Shown here: in pieces, positions 46,296 through 56,048 of the stretch
How the letters are laid out: each line of letters starts with the position of its first letter
Numbering within the stretch: position 1 is the first letter of the stretch
Assembly: GCA_013215655.1 (NCBI GenBank)
Contig: JABSOX010000031.1
Location: 1 to 57,061, forward strand
DNA length: 57,061 nucleotides
Reading direction: 5' to 3'
DNA from: Colwellia sp.
GTDB taxonomy: Bacteria > Pseudomonadota > Gammaproteobacteria > Enterobacterales > Alteromonadaceae
Translations under genes and position numbers: made by a program
Notes under the pieces: generated by a model
The model's database searches: none
Told to the model about the DNA's origin: nothing
The model's input: the letters and a program-made list of their open reading frames with translations, nothing else

Positions 46296-46708
46296 TGCAA
46301 GATAAAAATATCCACTTAGGGTTTACCTTGATTGAATTATTAGTGACTATTGCGATTATTGGCATTTTAGCTTCTGTGGCTTTTCCTTCTTTCACTGATT
46401 ATGTTGTTCGTTCTAATCGAACAGAAGGGCAAAGAGAGCTGGTAAGGATCGCTAATCTTCAAGAGCAGTATTATGCTGACAGTCGAAAGTATACCAATGT
46501 TCTGACTCAACTAGGGCTCGATGCCAGCCCATTTATTACTGATAATAATCATTACAGTATTACTGCGGTAGTGGATAATGTTAATGGTACGTTTACATTA
46601 TCGGCGACAGCTATAGGAACTCAAGCATCTAGAGACGGAGCTTGTAGTCCAATGACGGTAACTGATACCGGCAGAAAAACACCAACTAGTTCATGCTGGG
46701 AGAAATAA
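46295..46708 (+). CDS. pilE: Type IV pilin-like protein PilE
   Basis: The 137-residue prepilin has the leader MQDKNIHLG and cut site G|FTLIELLVTIAIIGILASVA, with Glu5 present. The C-terminal disulphide loop is C...C in CSPMTVTDTGRKTPTSSC. It is the PilE-type minor pilin that follows pilY1 in the standard operon; it can also be confused with a major pilin, but the context favours the minor role. It is translationally coupled to pilY1 and followed by the TapY2-like gene after one base. Confidence 0.92.
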   Translation: MQDKNIHLGFTLIELLVTIAIIGILASVAFPSFTDYVVRSNRTEGQRELVRIANLQEQYYADSRKYTNVLTQLGLDASPFITDNNHYSITAVVDNVNGTFTLSATAIGTQASRDGACSPMTVTDTGRKTPTSSCWEK

Positions 46709-46709
46709 T

Positions 46710-47024
46710 ATGACTAAGTTAAGCTTTTTAATTTTTTGTACTATGGTTAGCTTTTTTAGCAATGCAGAACAAGCGAATAAAAAGGCAAAAAAAGTAGATG
46801 CAAAGTGTCATGTTCAGCTTTATGGTGGGGCAGAAACGATCTATTTTAGAACAATTAAATCAGGGCAACTTGAAAAACTGGCAAAAAAAGTGGTTAATAG
46901 AAAAGTATTAACACCGATATCATCAGACAAAAAGAAGATTTATAAAGTTCACGAGTGTGTTTTACTAAAAGATAGTTTCAAAGCAAGTGCCTCAAAAAGG
47001 ATAGATGCTAAAACAGCACGCTAG
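46710..47024 (+). CDS. tapY2: TapY2-like type IVa secretion/pilus protein
   Basis: The 104-residue protein has a signal peptide (cut near SNA-EQA, residue 19). The mature part has the TapY2 pattern: a cysteine near the start (DAKCHVQLYGG), IYFRTIKSGQLEKLAKKVV, a basic segment, and a second cysteine (VHECVLLKDSF), likely a disulphide. TapY2 is a small exported protein found beside minor pilin genes in Shewanella and relatives. Its role in the pilus is unknown. It is the last gene of the pilin operon, before a converging minus-strand pair of pseudopilins. Confidence 0.8.
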   Translation: MTKLSFLIFCTMVSFFSNAEQANKKAKKVDAKCHVQLYGGAETIYFRTIKSGQLEKLAKKVVNRKVLTPISSDKKKIYKVHECVLLKDSFKASASKRIDAKTAR

Positions 47025-47091
47025 ATTTTGACCCTGTAACAGCTTTTTAACTATTCTACTTGAGTAGAAAATTGTGTTCTCAAGCTTATGC

Positions 47092-47670
47092 TCAAATACA
47101 TACAACATCTACACCGTTTCTATCTTCATCATGGCCATCATTATCACTATCTGAGCTAGAGTAAACTCGACCGGATAATGATACTTCCACCCTTCTTGCT
47201 AGGGAAACATTATCTTTGGGGCAATAAGTGAACCTACTGCCAACACCTGTAGCCAATCTTCCCGTTGGTGAAAAAACAATGATATTTTGATTGAATTGTA
47301 AATTATCACCGATTTTGCTGCTACTTTTGACTTTGATTATTTTTTCATTTACTGAATTATAGGACAGGCTATTTGCAAGACTATTATCACTATTAGTAAA
47401 TACGGAGAGTTCATTTTGCCAGTTTGCTCCGCAAACATTGCTAGACAGAGGGCATAAAGTAACATTTTTCCCCGTGTTAATTGCTGTATTCCGGGCACTG
47501 AGTAATAAACGGTGCAGTTCTGAAATCTCATTGTCTACACGTGTTTGTACCATAAATTTATTTAGATTTGGAATTGCTATTGCGCTGATAATACCAAGGA
47601 TGGCAATGCCAACAAGTAGCTCTATTAAGGTAAAACCAGTGGTATGGTTATTTAAAGAATTATCTTTCAT
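47092..47670 (-). CDS. GspH/FimT-type pseudopilin, copy 1
   Basis: The 192-residue prepilin has leader MKDNSLNNHTTG and cut site G|FTLIELLVGIAILGIISAIA, with Glu5 present. The GspH/FimT domain follows: TRVDNEISELHRLLLSARNTAINTGKNVTLCPLS, then a C-rich, glycine-rich end (FTYCPKDNVS, GRVYSSSDSDNDG, VVCI). It is clearly paralogous to the next pseudopilin; the shared motifs are RVDNEIS, VTLCPL, YCPKDN and GRxYxSSD. GspH/FimU proteins are part of the pilus minor-pilin priming complex, which is otherwise missing in this locus. It converges on tapY2. Confidence 0.9.
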   Translation of the reverse strand: MKDNSLNNHTTGFTLIELLVGIAILGIISAIAIPNLNKFMVQTRVDNEISELHRLLLSARNTAINTGKNVTLCPLSSNVCGANWQNELSVFTNSDNSLANSLSYNSVNEKIIKVKSSSKIGDNLQFNQNIIVFSPTGRLATGVGSRFTYCPKDNVSLARRVEVSLSGRVYSSSDSDNDGHDEDRNGVDVVCI

Positions 47671-47763
47671 AAGAAATGCTCATTGCTTATGGATAGTATC
47701 TTATTTATACCACTGAACAAGCTTTGTCGCTAGGACAATTTTATCAATACACCTTAAAATGTG

Positions 47764-47803
47764 CTAGCTTGAAAGTTAAATTAATTATTAACTTTCAAGC
47801 TAG
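47764..47803 (-). terminator. 16-bp inverted repeat starting in the stop of the second pseudopilin
   Basis: CTAGCTTGAAAGTTAA (47764-47779), 8-base loop, TTAACTTTCAAGCTAG (47788-47803), all pairs perfect. The right arm includes the TAG stop of the upstream minus-strand pseudopilin. It sits between the two paralogues; no U-tract follows on the minus strand. Confidence 0.6.
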
Positions 47804-48363
47804 TTACAGGTGATGGCAATACCGCTTCTATTTTTATCTCGCTGCGCGGCATTATCATCTGAGCTAGTATAGATTCGTCCTGAGACTGAAACAATAATTC
47901 CTCTTGATTTTTCACTATTGTCTTTTGGACAATATTTGAACGTTGCATTTTGTCCCCAGCCGGATAAATGCCCAGTAGCGGCGTAAGTTAATCCATTTCG
48001 GGTATTACCATATTGAAGTATGTCACCTTCAAATATTGATTGTTTAACCGTTATTATTCTCTCGCCAGAGGTTGGCTCGTAAATTTTGTTATTATTTGCA
48101 TCAACAAAAACACTCAAGGTATCATTCCATTGATTTACACATACATTTTGATTATTTAGAGGGCAGAGTGTAACTGTTTTATTTTCATTTATTGCCGCAT
48201 TTCTAGTAATAAATAATAGTCGACATAGGGTAGATATTTCATTATCAACCCGTAACTCTATAAGAAAATCCTTTAGCGCAGGAACGCCAATGCTAACAAG
48301 TATCATCATAATAGAACTAGAAATCATAAGTTCTATTAGAGTAAATCCTTTACGTCTATTCAT
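47800..48363 (-). CDS. GspH/FimT-type pseudopilin, copy 2
   Basis: The start is placed at the ATG at 48363 (187 residues), nine bases after AAGGA; a frame from 48372 would have its ATG directly after the AAGGA. The leader MNRRKG and cut site G|FTLIELMISSSIMMILVSIG are followed by the same GspH/FimT pattern as copy 1: LRVDNEISTLCRLLFITRNAAINENKTVTLCPLN, YCPKDNSEKSRG, GRIYTSSDDN. Together the two are a tandem duplication, and each could fill the FimU role. It precedes copy 1 on the minus strand and is 88 bases downstream of nadE in the same direction. Confidence 0.88.
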   Translation of the reverse strand: MNRRKGFTLIELMISSSIMMILVSIGVPALKDFLIELRVDNEISTLCRLLFITRNAAINENKTVTLCPLNNQNVCVNQWNDTLSVFVDANNNKIYEPTSGERIITVKQSIFEGDILQYGNTRNGLTYAATGHLSGWGQNATFKYCPKDNSEKSRGIIVSVSGRIYTSSDDNAAQRDKNRSGIAITCN

Positions 48364-48450
48364 AACAACCATTCCTTAGTTGAGTAAATTCCTTTTTCTA
48401 AATTATAGTCGTAAATTATTAAACGCTAAAGTTCAATAGCCTTGAGAGCT

Positions 48451-49287
48451 TTAACTAATGTTATAAATTGTTGGTATAGCTAGCCTTTTATGTTGTGTTT
48501 TTTTATAAATATTAATGATCAGTGTTTGAATTTCTTGTGGTACCACTTTACCTTCTAGAAAGTCATCTAGTTGGTCATAACTCATACCAAGGGCATCTTC
48601 ATCTTTTTTACCGGGTTCTAACTCTTCAAGATCGGCAGTAGGTATTTTATCTATCAACAGGGCAGGAGCTTTTAATTCTCGAGCCAATAGACGAACTTGA
48701 CGTTTTGACAGTCCAAAAAGAGGTGCCAAGTCGCAGGCACCGTCGCCCCACTTAGTAAAAAAACCAGTGATATTTTCTGCTGAGTGGTCTGTACCAATAA
48801 CGAGAGCACCGAGGATACCTGCAATATGATATTGTACAATCATTCTGGTACGAGCTTTAACGTTACCTTTTGAAAAATCGACTTTTTCAGCTGTTGCATT
48901 GAGTAAGTTTGCTTGTGAAAGTGCTTTGATGGTTTCCTTATGAATACCGTTAGCTCCTTCAAATATATTTGTACTGATACTTTTAGAAGGTTTGATAAAA
49001 TCTAAAGCAAGTTGTGCATCACTTTCATCAGCTTGTACTTTATAGGGTAAACGTACCGCGATGAATTGATAATTATCACGGTGTTGTTCATTTAATTCAT
49101 CAATTGCCATTTGAGCTAAACGGCCACATGTTGAAGAATCGACACCGCCACTTATACCTAAAACGAGTATTTTTAAACCTGAAGCCATTAATTGTTTTTT
49201 AATAAAATTGACTCGACGGCTAATTTCAAATTGAGCATCTATTTGAGGTAATACTCTCATCTCTTTAATGATCAACTGCGCTTCCAT
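48451..49287 (-). CDS. nadE: NH3-dependent NAD+ synthetase
   Basis: The 278-residue protein is the short, ammonia-using form (E. coli NadE 275 residues) with no glutaminase domain. The ATP pyrophosphatase P-loop SGGVDSS (about 45-51) in [20 protein letters not shown], plus [15 protein letters not shown] and [23 protein letters not shown], are conserved. It turns NaAD into NAD+ with ATP and ammonia. It is encoded next to glnB, a nitrogen-status sensor; the shared upstream gap (49288-49468) holds divergent promoters. Confidence 0.97.
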   Translation of the reverse strand: MEAQLIIKEMRVLPQIDAQFEISRRVNFIKKQLMASGLKILVLGISGGVDSSTCGRLAQMAIDELNEQHRDNYQFIAVRLPYKVQADESDAQLALDFIKPSKSISTNIFEGANGIHKETIKALSQANLLNATAEKVDFSKGNVKARTRMIVQYHIAGILGALVIGTDHSAENITGFFTKWGDGACDLAPLFGLSKRQVRLLARELKAPALLIDKIPTADLEELEPGKKDEDALGMSYDQLDDFLEGKVVPQEIQTLIINIYKKTQHKRLAIPTIYNIS

Positions 49288-49438
49288 TAATTTTCCTTTA
49301 ATTTCTGATTATTTAATTTAAACGATAAATTTCGTTTAATAATATGTGTGCACAGTGTACCAAAAGTTGTGTGACTTTGGGTACACTCCATTATCATATT
49401 CAGGGCTTTGGTTTGGGGCGTCAAATTGTGTACAATGA

Positions 49439-49807
<369 letters not shown>

Positions 49808-49835
49808 ACTAGTATGGCTTTTTTGTCTGCACATG

Positions 49836-49868
49836 AAAAACGCCAGTAATATTATTACTGGCGTTTTT
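49836..49868. terminator. Bidirectional terminator between glnB and bamD
   Basis: AAAAACGCCAGTAAT (49836-49850), 3-base loop, ATTACTGGCGTTTTT (49854-49868); a perfect 15-bp stem with A/T runs on both ends. It separates two convergent genes. Confidence 0.95.
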
Positions 49869-49894
49869 ATTTTATTTGAATGTTTTGCTATTCA

Positions 49895-50656
49895 TTAGCG
49901 GACTAGTGCATTGTTGGGATAATTTGCAGCAAGTACTTGTCTAGCGTTATTTCTTAAATCATCTAAACTCAGCTTTTCGTAACATTCAATCATAATCTCT
50001 AATGCCTCTTCCACTTCTTCACTCGGTGAAAAGTATTCAACAATATATCTGCCTCTATTTGCAGCTGAAGCATAGGCATCTCGTTTTAAGTAGAAACGTG
50101 CTACGGAGAGTTCATATTTTGCTAAACGTGATTTAATTTGAATCATACGTTTACGTGAGTCAGCTGCGTATTTACTTTGTGGATAATTAGAGAGGATTTT
50201 TTTCAAATCATTAAACGCTTCTCTAGAAGCCGTTGGATCTCTATCCGAGCGATCTATCCCAGCTAAATCTTGAAATAGATTTTCTTCCGTAGCCACGTTA
50301 ATTAGTGCTCTCATATAATAAACATAATCAATATTGGGATGAGCAGGATTTAATTTAAGAAAACGGTCCGCTAATGCAATGCCTTGTGCAGCATCGCCAC
50401 TTTTGTAATATGCATAAATAAGGTCAATTTGTACTTGATGTGAAATTGGACCAAATGGAAAGCGTGAATCAATAGCTGATAACAGATAGATTGCTTTTTG
50501 GTATAAACTATTGTCTAAAGCTTCACGTGCATCAGCGAATAATGCTTGTGCTGATTTATCAGGTACCTTATCTATCTCGCTATTTTCAGAAGAAGAACAG
50601 CCCATTAGCCCTATCATGAGTGCTAATAACATTATTTTTATTGTCATTTTTTCCAT
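49895..50656 (-). CDS. bamD: Outer membrane assembly lipoprotein BamD
   Basis: The TPR lipoprotein has lipobox LMGC followed by SSS. The best start is 50656 (MEKMTIK) or the ATG at 50647, which has GGA upstream; a GTG at 50671 is also open. TPR-like helices run through KSAQALFADAREALDNSLYQKAI, AIDSRFPFGPISHQVQIDLIYAYYKSGD and HPNIDYVYYMRALINVA, the BamD signature. It is the essential partner of BamA in folding outer-membrane proteins. It diverges from rluD, the usual arrangement in gammaproteobacteria. Confidence 0.94.
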   Translation of the reverse strand: MEKMTIKIMLLALMIGLMGCSSSENSEIDKVPDKSAQALFADAREALDNSLYQKAIYLLSAIDSRFPFGPISHQVQIDLIYAYYKSGDAAQGIALADRFLKLNPAHPNIDYVYYMRALINVATEENLFQDLAGIDRSDRDPTASREAFNDLKKILSNYPQSKYAADSRKRMIQIKSRLAKYELSVARFYLKRDAYASAANRGRYIVEYFSPSEEVEEALEIMIECYEKLSLDDLRNNARQVLAANYPNNALVR

Positions 50657-50879
50657 AGACTTCAAAATCACTACTTTTAGTTTAATTAAAAATTAATATT
50701 TAACAAATTTCACAGACCTATAATTATCACATTTAAAACTCTAAACTGAAATATTTGGTGAAACTGTATCATCCCCGTTAACAAACGGGTAAAATATGCA
50801 ACGCATTCTAACCCAGCAAACTTGCCTTGCACAGTGCTAATACTAATTAGTCGACTAGGTATATGTAAAAGAGAGCTTA

Positions 50880-51854
50880 ATGGCTGAGATAATTCAACAT
50901 AAAGATATCGTTCCTGAATCATGTTTAGGTAAACGATTAGACCAAACAATAGCGGAAATGTTTCCTGATTATTCACGTTCCAGATTAAAAGATTGGATTT
51001 TAGCCGGTCATGTTGCAGTAAACGGCAATGTAATAACTAAAGCTCGTGAGAAAATGTTCGGTGGAGAAGCTATTGTTATAAACGCTGAAATAGAAGCTGA
51101 GGTTCGTTTTGCACCACAAGATTTACCATTAAATATTATTTATGAAGACGACGATATACTGGTTATTAATAAACCTGCTGGTTTTGTTGTTCACCCAGGT
51201 GCTGGTAATCCTGACGGTACTGTGTTGAATGCGTTATTACACCATTGCCCGCAGTTGGATATTGTTCCACGAGCTGGCATTGTTCATCGACTTGATAAAG
51301 ATACAACTGGCTTGATGGTTGTAGCTAAAACAATTGCAGCTCAAACAAATTTGGTTGAAGCATTACAAGCAAGAGAAATTACTCGAGAGTATGAAGCAAT
51401 AGCCTGTGGAAATATGACCGCTGGCGGCTTAGTTGATGAGCCTATCGGGCGTCACTCAACTAAACGTACACAAATGGCGGTAAGCTTTATTGGTCGGCCC
51501 TCTGTTACTCATTATCGAGTTATGGAAAAATTTCGTTTACATACTCGCTTGCGCCTACGGTTAGAGACTGGACGAACACATCAAATTCGTGTGCATATGG
51601 CATATATTAATCATTCACTCGTTGGTGATCCTGTTTATGGCGGCCGACCAAGACCACCTAAAAATGCAACTCAAGAGCTACGTGAAACTTTAAGAGAATT
51701 TAAGCGTCAAGCTTTACACGCTGCAATGTTATCTCTGTACCATCCAGTTTCTGGTGAATTAATGACGTGGCATGCTGATATACCAGAAGACTTTGCTAAA
51801 TTAACGGCAGTTTTAAGAGAAGACACAAAACTTAATGCTACAGATGATTACTAA
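50880..51854 (+). CDS. rluD: Ribosomal large subunit pseudouridine synthase D
   Basis: The 324-residue protein has an N-terminal S4 RNA-binding domain (about 18-75) and an RluA-type catalytic domain with the nucleophile D139 in HRLDKDTTG, the same number as in E. coli RluD. The LRLETGRTHQIRVHMAYI motif follows. It makes pseudouridines 1911, 1915 and 1917 of 23S rRNA helix 69, needed for ribosome assembly. Gene order rluD-pgeF-clpB is the standard one, divergent from bamD. Confidence 0.97.
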   Translation: MAEIIQHKDIVPESCLGKRLDQTIAEMFPDYSRSRLKDWILAGHVAVNGNVITKAREKMFGGEAIVINAEIEAEVRFAPQDLPLNIIYEDDDILVINKPAGFVVHPGAGNPDGTVLNALLHHCPQLDIVPRAGIVHRLDKDTTGLMVVAKTIAAQTNLVEALQAREITREYEAIACGNMTAGGLVDEPIGRHSTKRTQMAVSFIGRPSVTHYRVMEKFRLHTRLRLRLETGRTHQIRVHMAYINHSLVGDPVYGGRPRPPKNATQELRETLREFKRQALHAAMLSLYHPVSGELMTWHADIPEDFAKLTAVLREDTKLNATDDY

Positions 51855-51903
51855 TATTTTATTATGGTAGAGGATATTCTACATTTCTTTTAAGAATATC
51901 CAA

Positions 51904-52665
51904 ATGGTAAGTTGGCCAGTAACTAATGTACTGGCCTTTACAACTACTCGTTCTCATCTTACAGATTCTGTAAATCAGTTAGCCAACCAATCTGAGTTTA
52001 GCCATTTTAATTTAGGTACTCATGTTGGTGATAATCTCAATAGAGTTCAACACAATAGAGTTACCTTAGCCAAAATTTTACCTTCCAATTGTAAAATTCA
52101 ATGGCTTGATCAAGTGCATGGTAGCCATGTTGTAACTATTAATGACCAAGTTAATCAACCCATTCAAGCTGACGCTATAATCACGCAATCGCCTAAAGTT
52201 GCCCTAGCAATTATGACTGCGGATTGCTTACCTATATTGCTCTCTAATAATGATGGAACTGAGATAGCTGCTATTCATGGCGGATGGCGCTCTTTAGCCG
52301 ATAATATTATTTCAAACACATTAGCTAAAATGGACAGTCATTGTCATCAATTACACGCATGGCTAGGACCATGTATTGGCCCTGACAAATTTGAAATAGG
52401 TGAGGAAGTTAAATCTATTTTTATGCAGCAAAGTAAGTTATTTGCTCAAGCTTTTGTAGAGCAGAATGTAAATATTAAAAATAACTCTTCAAACAATAAA
52501 TATTTAGCTAATTTACAGTTGATTGCTCAAATACAACTACAGCAATTAGGTATTTCAAATATAACGTCTTTATCTGAGTGTACCTATAGCCAGAAGAATA
52601 AGTACTTTTCCTTTCGTAGGGATAAAATAACAGGACGTATGGCAACTGTTATTTGTCGAAAGTAG
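51904..52665 (+). CDS. pgeF: PgeF/YfiH family laccase-domain enzyme
   Basis: The 253-residue protein has the zinc site H72 (DQVHGSH), C108 (MTADCLPILL) and H125 (AAIHGGWRS), the family motifs of YfiH. The family includes purine-nucleoside phosphorylase/adenosine deaminase-like enzymes (as human LACC1), and E. coli YfiH (PgeF) corrects mis-incorporated L-serine in peptidoglycan stems. It follows rluD after 49 bases, a conserved pair, and precedes clpB. Confidence 0.94.
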   Translation: MVSWPVTNVLAFTTTRSHLTDSVNQLANQSEFSHFNLGTHVGDNLNRVQHNRVTLAKILPSNCKIQWLDQVHGSHVVTINDQVNQPIQADAIITQSPKVALAIMTADCLPILLSNNDGTEIAAIHGGWRSLADNIISNTLAKMDSHCHQLHAWLGPCIGPDKFEIGEEVKSIFMQQSKLFAQAFVEQNVNIKNNSSNNKYLANLQLIAQIQLQQLGISNITSLSECTYSQKNKYFSFRRDKITGRMATVICRK

Positions 52666-52706
52666 CTTCTTTACTTGTTTTAAATCAAATAAATAAAATA
52701 ATTCTT

Positions 52707-52735
52707 ATTGAAAATCGATCTCATTGACCTAATCT
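52707..52735 (+). promoter_or_regulatory. Candidate sigma-32 promoter of clpB
   Basis: ATTGAAA (52707-52713; consensus CTTGAAA), exactly 14 bases, CCTAATCT (52728-52735; consensus CCCCATNT). Six of seven and five of seven consensus positions match. Transcription would start near 52742, about 40 bases before the ATG. Confidence 0.65.
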
Positions 52736-52782
52736 AATACATAAGTATTTCATAAGACCAGTAATATGGCAGGACAGTGTTT

Positions 52783-55359
52783 ATGCGTTTAGATAAATTT
52801 ACCCAAACATTTCAAGTTGCAATTTCAGATGCCCAGTCAATAGCTTTAGGGCGAGACCACCAATTCATTGAACCTATACATTTGATGATGTCATTGTTGA
52901 ATCAAAATACGGGAACGGTTATTCCCTTGTTTAAAAGTGCGGGAGTAGACATATACTCTTTACGTAGTCATGTAGAACAAGCAATTAGTGCTTTAGCGGA
53001 AGTAAGTGGCACCGGTGGAGAAGTACAATTATCGTCTGCCATGGGCAATTTACTTAACCTTTGTGATAAATATGCCCAGAAACAAGGTGATAAATTCATT
53101 TCTTCTGAAATTTTTGTACTTGCGGCTATTGAAGATAAAGGAAAACTTGGACAAATTTTAAAATCTTTAGGGGCGAACCAACAACGTATTCATGATGCTA
53201 TTACGCATATCCGTGGTGGACAAAAAGTTGATGACCAAAATGCTGAAGATGTACGACAAGCATTAAATAAATTCACTATTGATCTTACTGAACTTGCTGA
53301 ACAAGGTAAGTTAGATCCTGTCATTGGCCGCGATGATGAAATTAGGCGGACAATACAAGTACTGCAAAGGCGCACCAAAAATAATCCGGTATTAATTGGT
53401 CAACCCGGCGTCGGAAAAACAGCGATTGCTGAAGGGTTAGCACAAAGAATAGTTGACCATGAAGTCCCGGAGGGAATAAAGAACAAAAGAGTATTATCAC
53501 TTGATATGGGCGCTCTTGTTGCAGGGGCAAAGTATCGTGGTGAATTTGAAGAGCGATTAAAAGCTGTGTTAAATGAACTTGCAAAGGAAGAAGGGCAGGT
53601 CATTTTATTTATTGATGAATTACATACTATGGTTGGCGCTGGAAAATCTGACGGTGCAATGGATGCAGGTAATATGTTAAAACCTGCACTGGCTCGAGGT
53701 GACTTACATTGCGTTGGGGCTACAACTTTAGATGAATATCGTAAATACATAGAAAAAGATGCTGCACTTGAGCGTCGTTTTCAAAAAGTACTTATTGAAG
53801 AGCCTAGCGTTGAAGATACTATTGCTATTTTACGTGGCTTAAAAGAACGTTATGAATTGCATCACTCAGTAGATATTACTGATCCTGCCATTGTTGCAGC
53901 GGCAACATTGTCGCATCGCTATATTAGCGATCGTCAACTACCAGATAAAGCGATTGATCTCATTGATGAAGCAGCATCAAGTATTCGTATGCAAATTGAT
54001 TCCAAACCAGAAGATCTTGATCGACTTGAACGTCGTATTATTCAACTTAAATTAGAACAACGAGCTTTACAAAAAGAGTCTGACGATGCTTCGAAAAAAC
54101 GTTTATCACTAATTTTACAAGATATTAAAGAATGTCAAAAAAGTTTCGATGAACTTGATGAGATATGGAAAACAGAAAAAGCGGCATTGCATGGTACACA
54201 AGCGATTAAAACAGATTTAGAACATGCTCGAATTGATCTCGAAGCTGCGAGAAGAATTGGTGATTTAAATAAAATGTCTGAATTGCAGTATGGCACCATT
54301 CCCGAATTAGAAAAACAGCTTGATTTAGCCAGTCAAGCGGAAATGCAAGAAATGACGTTATTGAAAAATAAAGTAACGGAAATTGAAATTGCGGATGTTT
54401 TAAGTCGTGCTACAGGTATTCCTGTTGCCAAAATGCTTGAAGAAGAATGTGATAAGTTACTGAAAATGGAAGATAGCTTACATAAACGAGTTATTGGTCA
54501 ATCAGAGGCAGTTGTTTCTGTCTCAAATGCTATTAGGCGATCTCGTGCGGGTCTTGCTGATCCAAATCAACCTATTGGCTCGTTTCTATTTTTGGGCCCC
54601 ACAGGTGTTGGTAAAACTGAATTAACCAAGGCTTTAGCTCATTTCTTATTTGATAGTGAAGATGCTTTAATTCGTATTGATATGTCTGAATTTATGGAGA
54701 AGCATTCAGTCGCAAGATTAGTAGGGGCTCCTCCTGGCTATGTTGGTTACGAAGAAGGGGGCTACTTAACTGAAGCTGTACGGCGAAAACCTTATTCAGT
54801 TATTTTACTTGACGAAGTTGAAAAAGCTCACCCTGATGTTTTTAATATATTATTACAAGTATTAGATGATGGTCGTTTAACTGATGGCCAAGGACGAACC
54901 ATAGATTTTAAAAATACCGTCATAATCATGACTTCTAATCTAGGCTCTGACATTATTCAAAGTTTTGGTGATGATAGCCAATATCAACAAATGAAAGAAA
55001 GTGTTATGGCTGAGGTTAGCCAGAAATTTAAACCTGAGTTTATTAATCGTATTGATGAGTCTGTTGTTTTTCATCCGTTATTAGCTGAACAAATCGAAGC
55101 TATTGCTGCTATTCAAATCTCATTTCTTGCGAAACGTTTAGAAGAGCGACACATGCATTTTTCTGTGACAAAAGATGCCCTAAGTTTTATTTCTACAGCT
55201 GGATTCGACCCGTTATTTGGCGCTAGACCTTTAAAACGCTCAATTCAACAGGGCATTGAAAATCCATTAGCACAAAAAATTCTCTCTGGGGAGTTTAAAG
55301 CAGGTTGTACTATCGTAGTGGATGTTATAAATGACTCTTTAGTTTTTAAATCAAACTAA
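52783..55359 (+). CDS. clpB: ATP-dependent disaggregase ClpB
   Basis: The start is the ATG at 52783 (MRLDKF, 858 residues), eight bases after AGGA; an in-frame GTG at 52777 is too close. ClpB has the N-domain, a first AAA+ module with Walker A GQPGVGKT (206-213), the coiled-coil middle domain (about 400-530), and a second AAA+ module with Walker A GPTGVGKT (605-612); the numbers are the same as in E. coli. It rescues aggregated proteins with DnaK. The upstream region holds a heat-shock promoter, and it is preceded by pgeF as usual. Confidence 0.98.
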   Translation: MRLDKFTQTFQVAISDAQSIALGRDHQFIEPIHLMMSLLNQNTGTVIPLFKSAGVDIYSLRSHVEQAISALAEVSGTGGEVQLSSAMGNLLNLCDKYAQKQGDKFISSEIFVLAAIEDKGKLGQILKSLGANQQRIHDAITHIRGGQKVDDQNAEDVRQALNKFTIDLTELAEQGKLDPVIGRDDEIRRTIQVLQRRTKNNPVLIGQPGVGKTAIAEGLAQRIVDHEVPEGIKNKRVLSLDMGALVAGAKYRGEFEERLKAVLNELAKEEGQVILFIDELHTMVGAGKSDGAMDAGNMLKPALARGDLHCVGATTLDEYRKYIEKDAALERRFQKVLIEEPSVEDTIAILRGLKERYELHHSVDITDPAIVAAATLSHRYISDRQLPDKAIDLIDEAASSIRMQIDSKPEDLDRLERRIIQLKLEQRALQKESDDASKKRLSLILQDIKECQKSFDELDEIWKTEKAALHGTQAIKTDLEHARIDLEAARRIGDLNKMSELQYGTIPELEKQLDLASQAEMQEMTLLKNKVTEIEIADVLSRATGIPVAKMLEEECDKLLKMEDSLHKRVIGQSEAVVSVSNAIRRSRAGLADPNQPIGSFLFLGPTGVGKTELTKALAHFLFDSEDALIRIDMSEFMEKHSVARLVGAPPGYVGYEEGGYLTEAVRRKPYSVILLDEVEKAHPDVFNILLQVLDDGRLTDGQGRTIDFKNTVIIMTSNLGSDIIQSFGDDSQYQQMKESVMAEVSQKFKPEFINRIDESVVFHPLLAEQIEAIAAIQISFLAKRLEERHMHFSVTKDALSFISTAGFDPLFGARPLKRSIQQGIENPLAQKILSGEFKAGCTIVVDVINDSLVFKSN

Positions 55360-55456
55360 TACTAGAAGAAATTAGATATGATGGATAAAGAAACACAATA
55401 CGCCACGCAACATATATAGGCACTCCCTAAGCAAGGAACTAACAACTGTGATTAAA

Positions 55457-55897
55457 CTAGTTTGAACAATAAACATCAACTCGTTTTAAGTTCATTTCTA
55501 GTTGTTGTTGTTTCTGCTGTAGGTTAAGTATCGATTTATTGCCTTCGTTATCTGTCGTTTGGATATTATCGAAAGATTTAAGTGTTGTGACATTGGTTTG
55601 AGCTTCTTGACACTTAATACTCATTTCTGAAATAAATAATTCATCCGTTGAAGGTAAGTCATCACTATTGTTTATTATATCTATAGGAACTGGTTCTATG
55701 GCGAGTGTAGTTCTGTCAGGTGTGGCATTAGCAACATTCATCTCTACAAAATGACCGTGTTTTGGTTGATGTTGGCTAAAATGAACAATATCATCTTTAT
55801 CCACCCAACGATAAATGGTTACATTTTCTGCAGAAACATTCACCACTATTATTAGAAAAAAAGCACTTATGTAAGTATAGTTAATTTTTTTGTTCAT
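55457..55897 (-). CDS. DUF4124-domain exported protein
   Basis: The 146-residue protein has a signal peptide (hydrophobic 9-22, cut near VSA-ENV) and then a DUF4124 start: IYRWVDKDDIVHFSQHQPKHG. DUF4124 is a short exported domain, widespread in gammaproteobacteria, of unknown role. The rest (about 60-146) is polar, with a predicted helical end (LNLQQKQQQLEMNLKRVDVY) and two cysteines, C95-ish and the one near the C-terminus. It converges on clpB and diverges from pssA. The 97-bp gap to clpB shows no clear terminator. Confidence 0.82.
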   Translation of the reverse strand: MNKKINYTYISAFFLIIVVNVSAENVTIYRWVDKDDIVHFSQHQPKHGHFVEMNVANATPDRTTLAIEPVPIDIINNSDDLPSTDELFISEMSIKCQEAQTNVTTLKSFDNIQTTDNEGNKSILNLQQKQQQLEMNLKRVDVYCSN

Positions 55898-56048
55898 AAT
55901 TTAAATCAAAAAAAGGCTCCAAAATATATTATTCTTAAATATAGCTACAACATCACTTTATAACAACTTGTTGGCAATTTTTCCTATTTGTAAAACTTAT
56001 GGTAAATTGTTTATCCTTTAAATTTCTAAAATCTATGGTATTTACTGT

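Noticed and set aside
46295-46708. Reading this pilin as the major pilin PilA.
   Set aside because: It is translationally coupled to pilY1 and lies inside the minor-pilin operon, as pilE does in relatives; no pilB-pilC-pilD genes accompany it.
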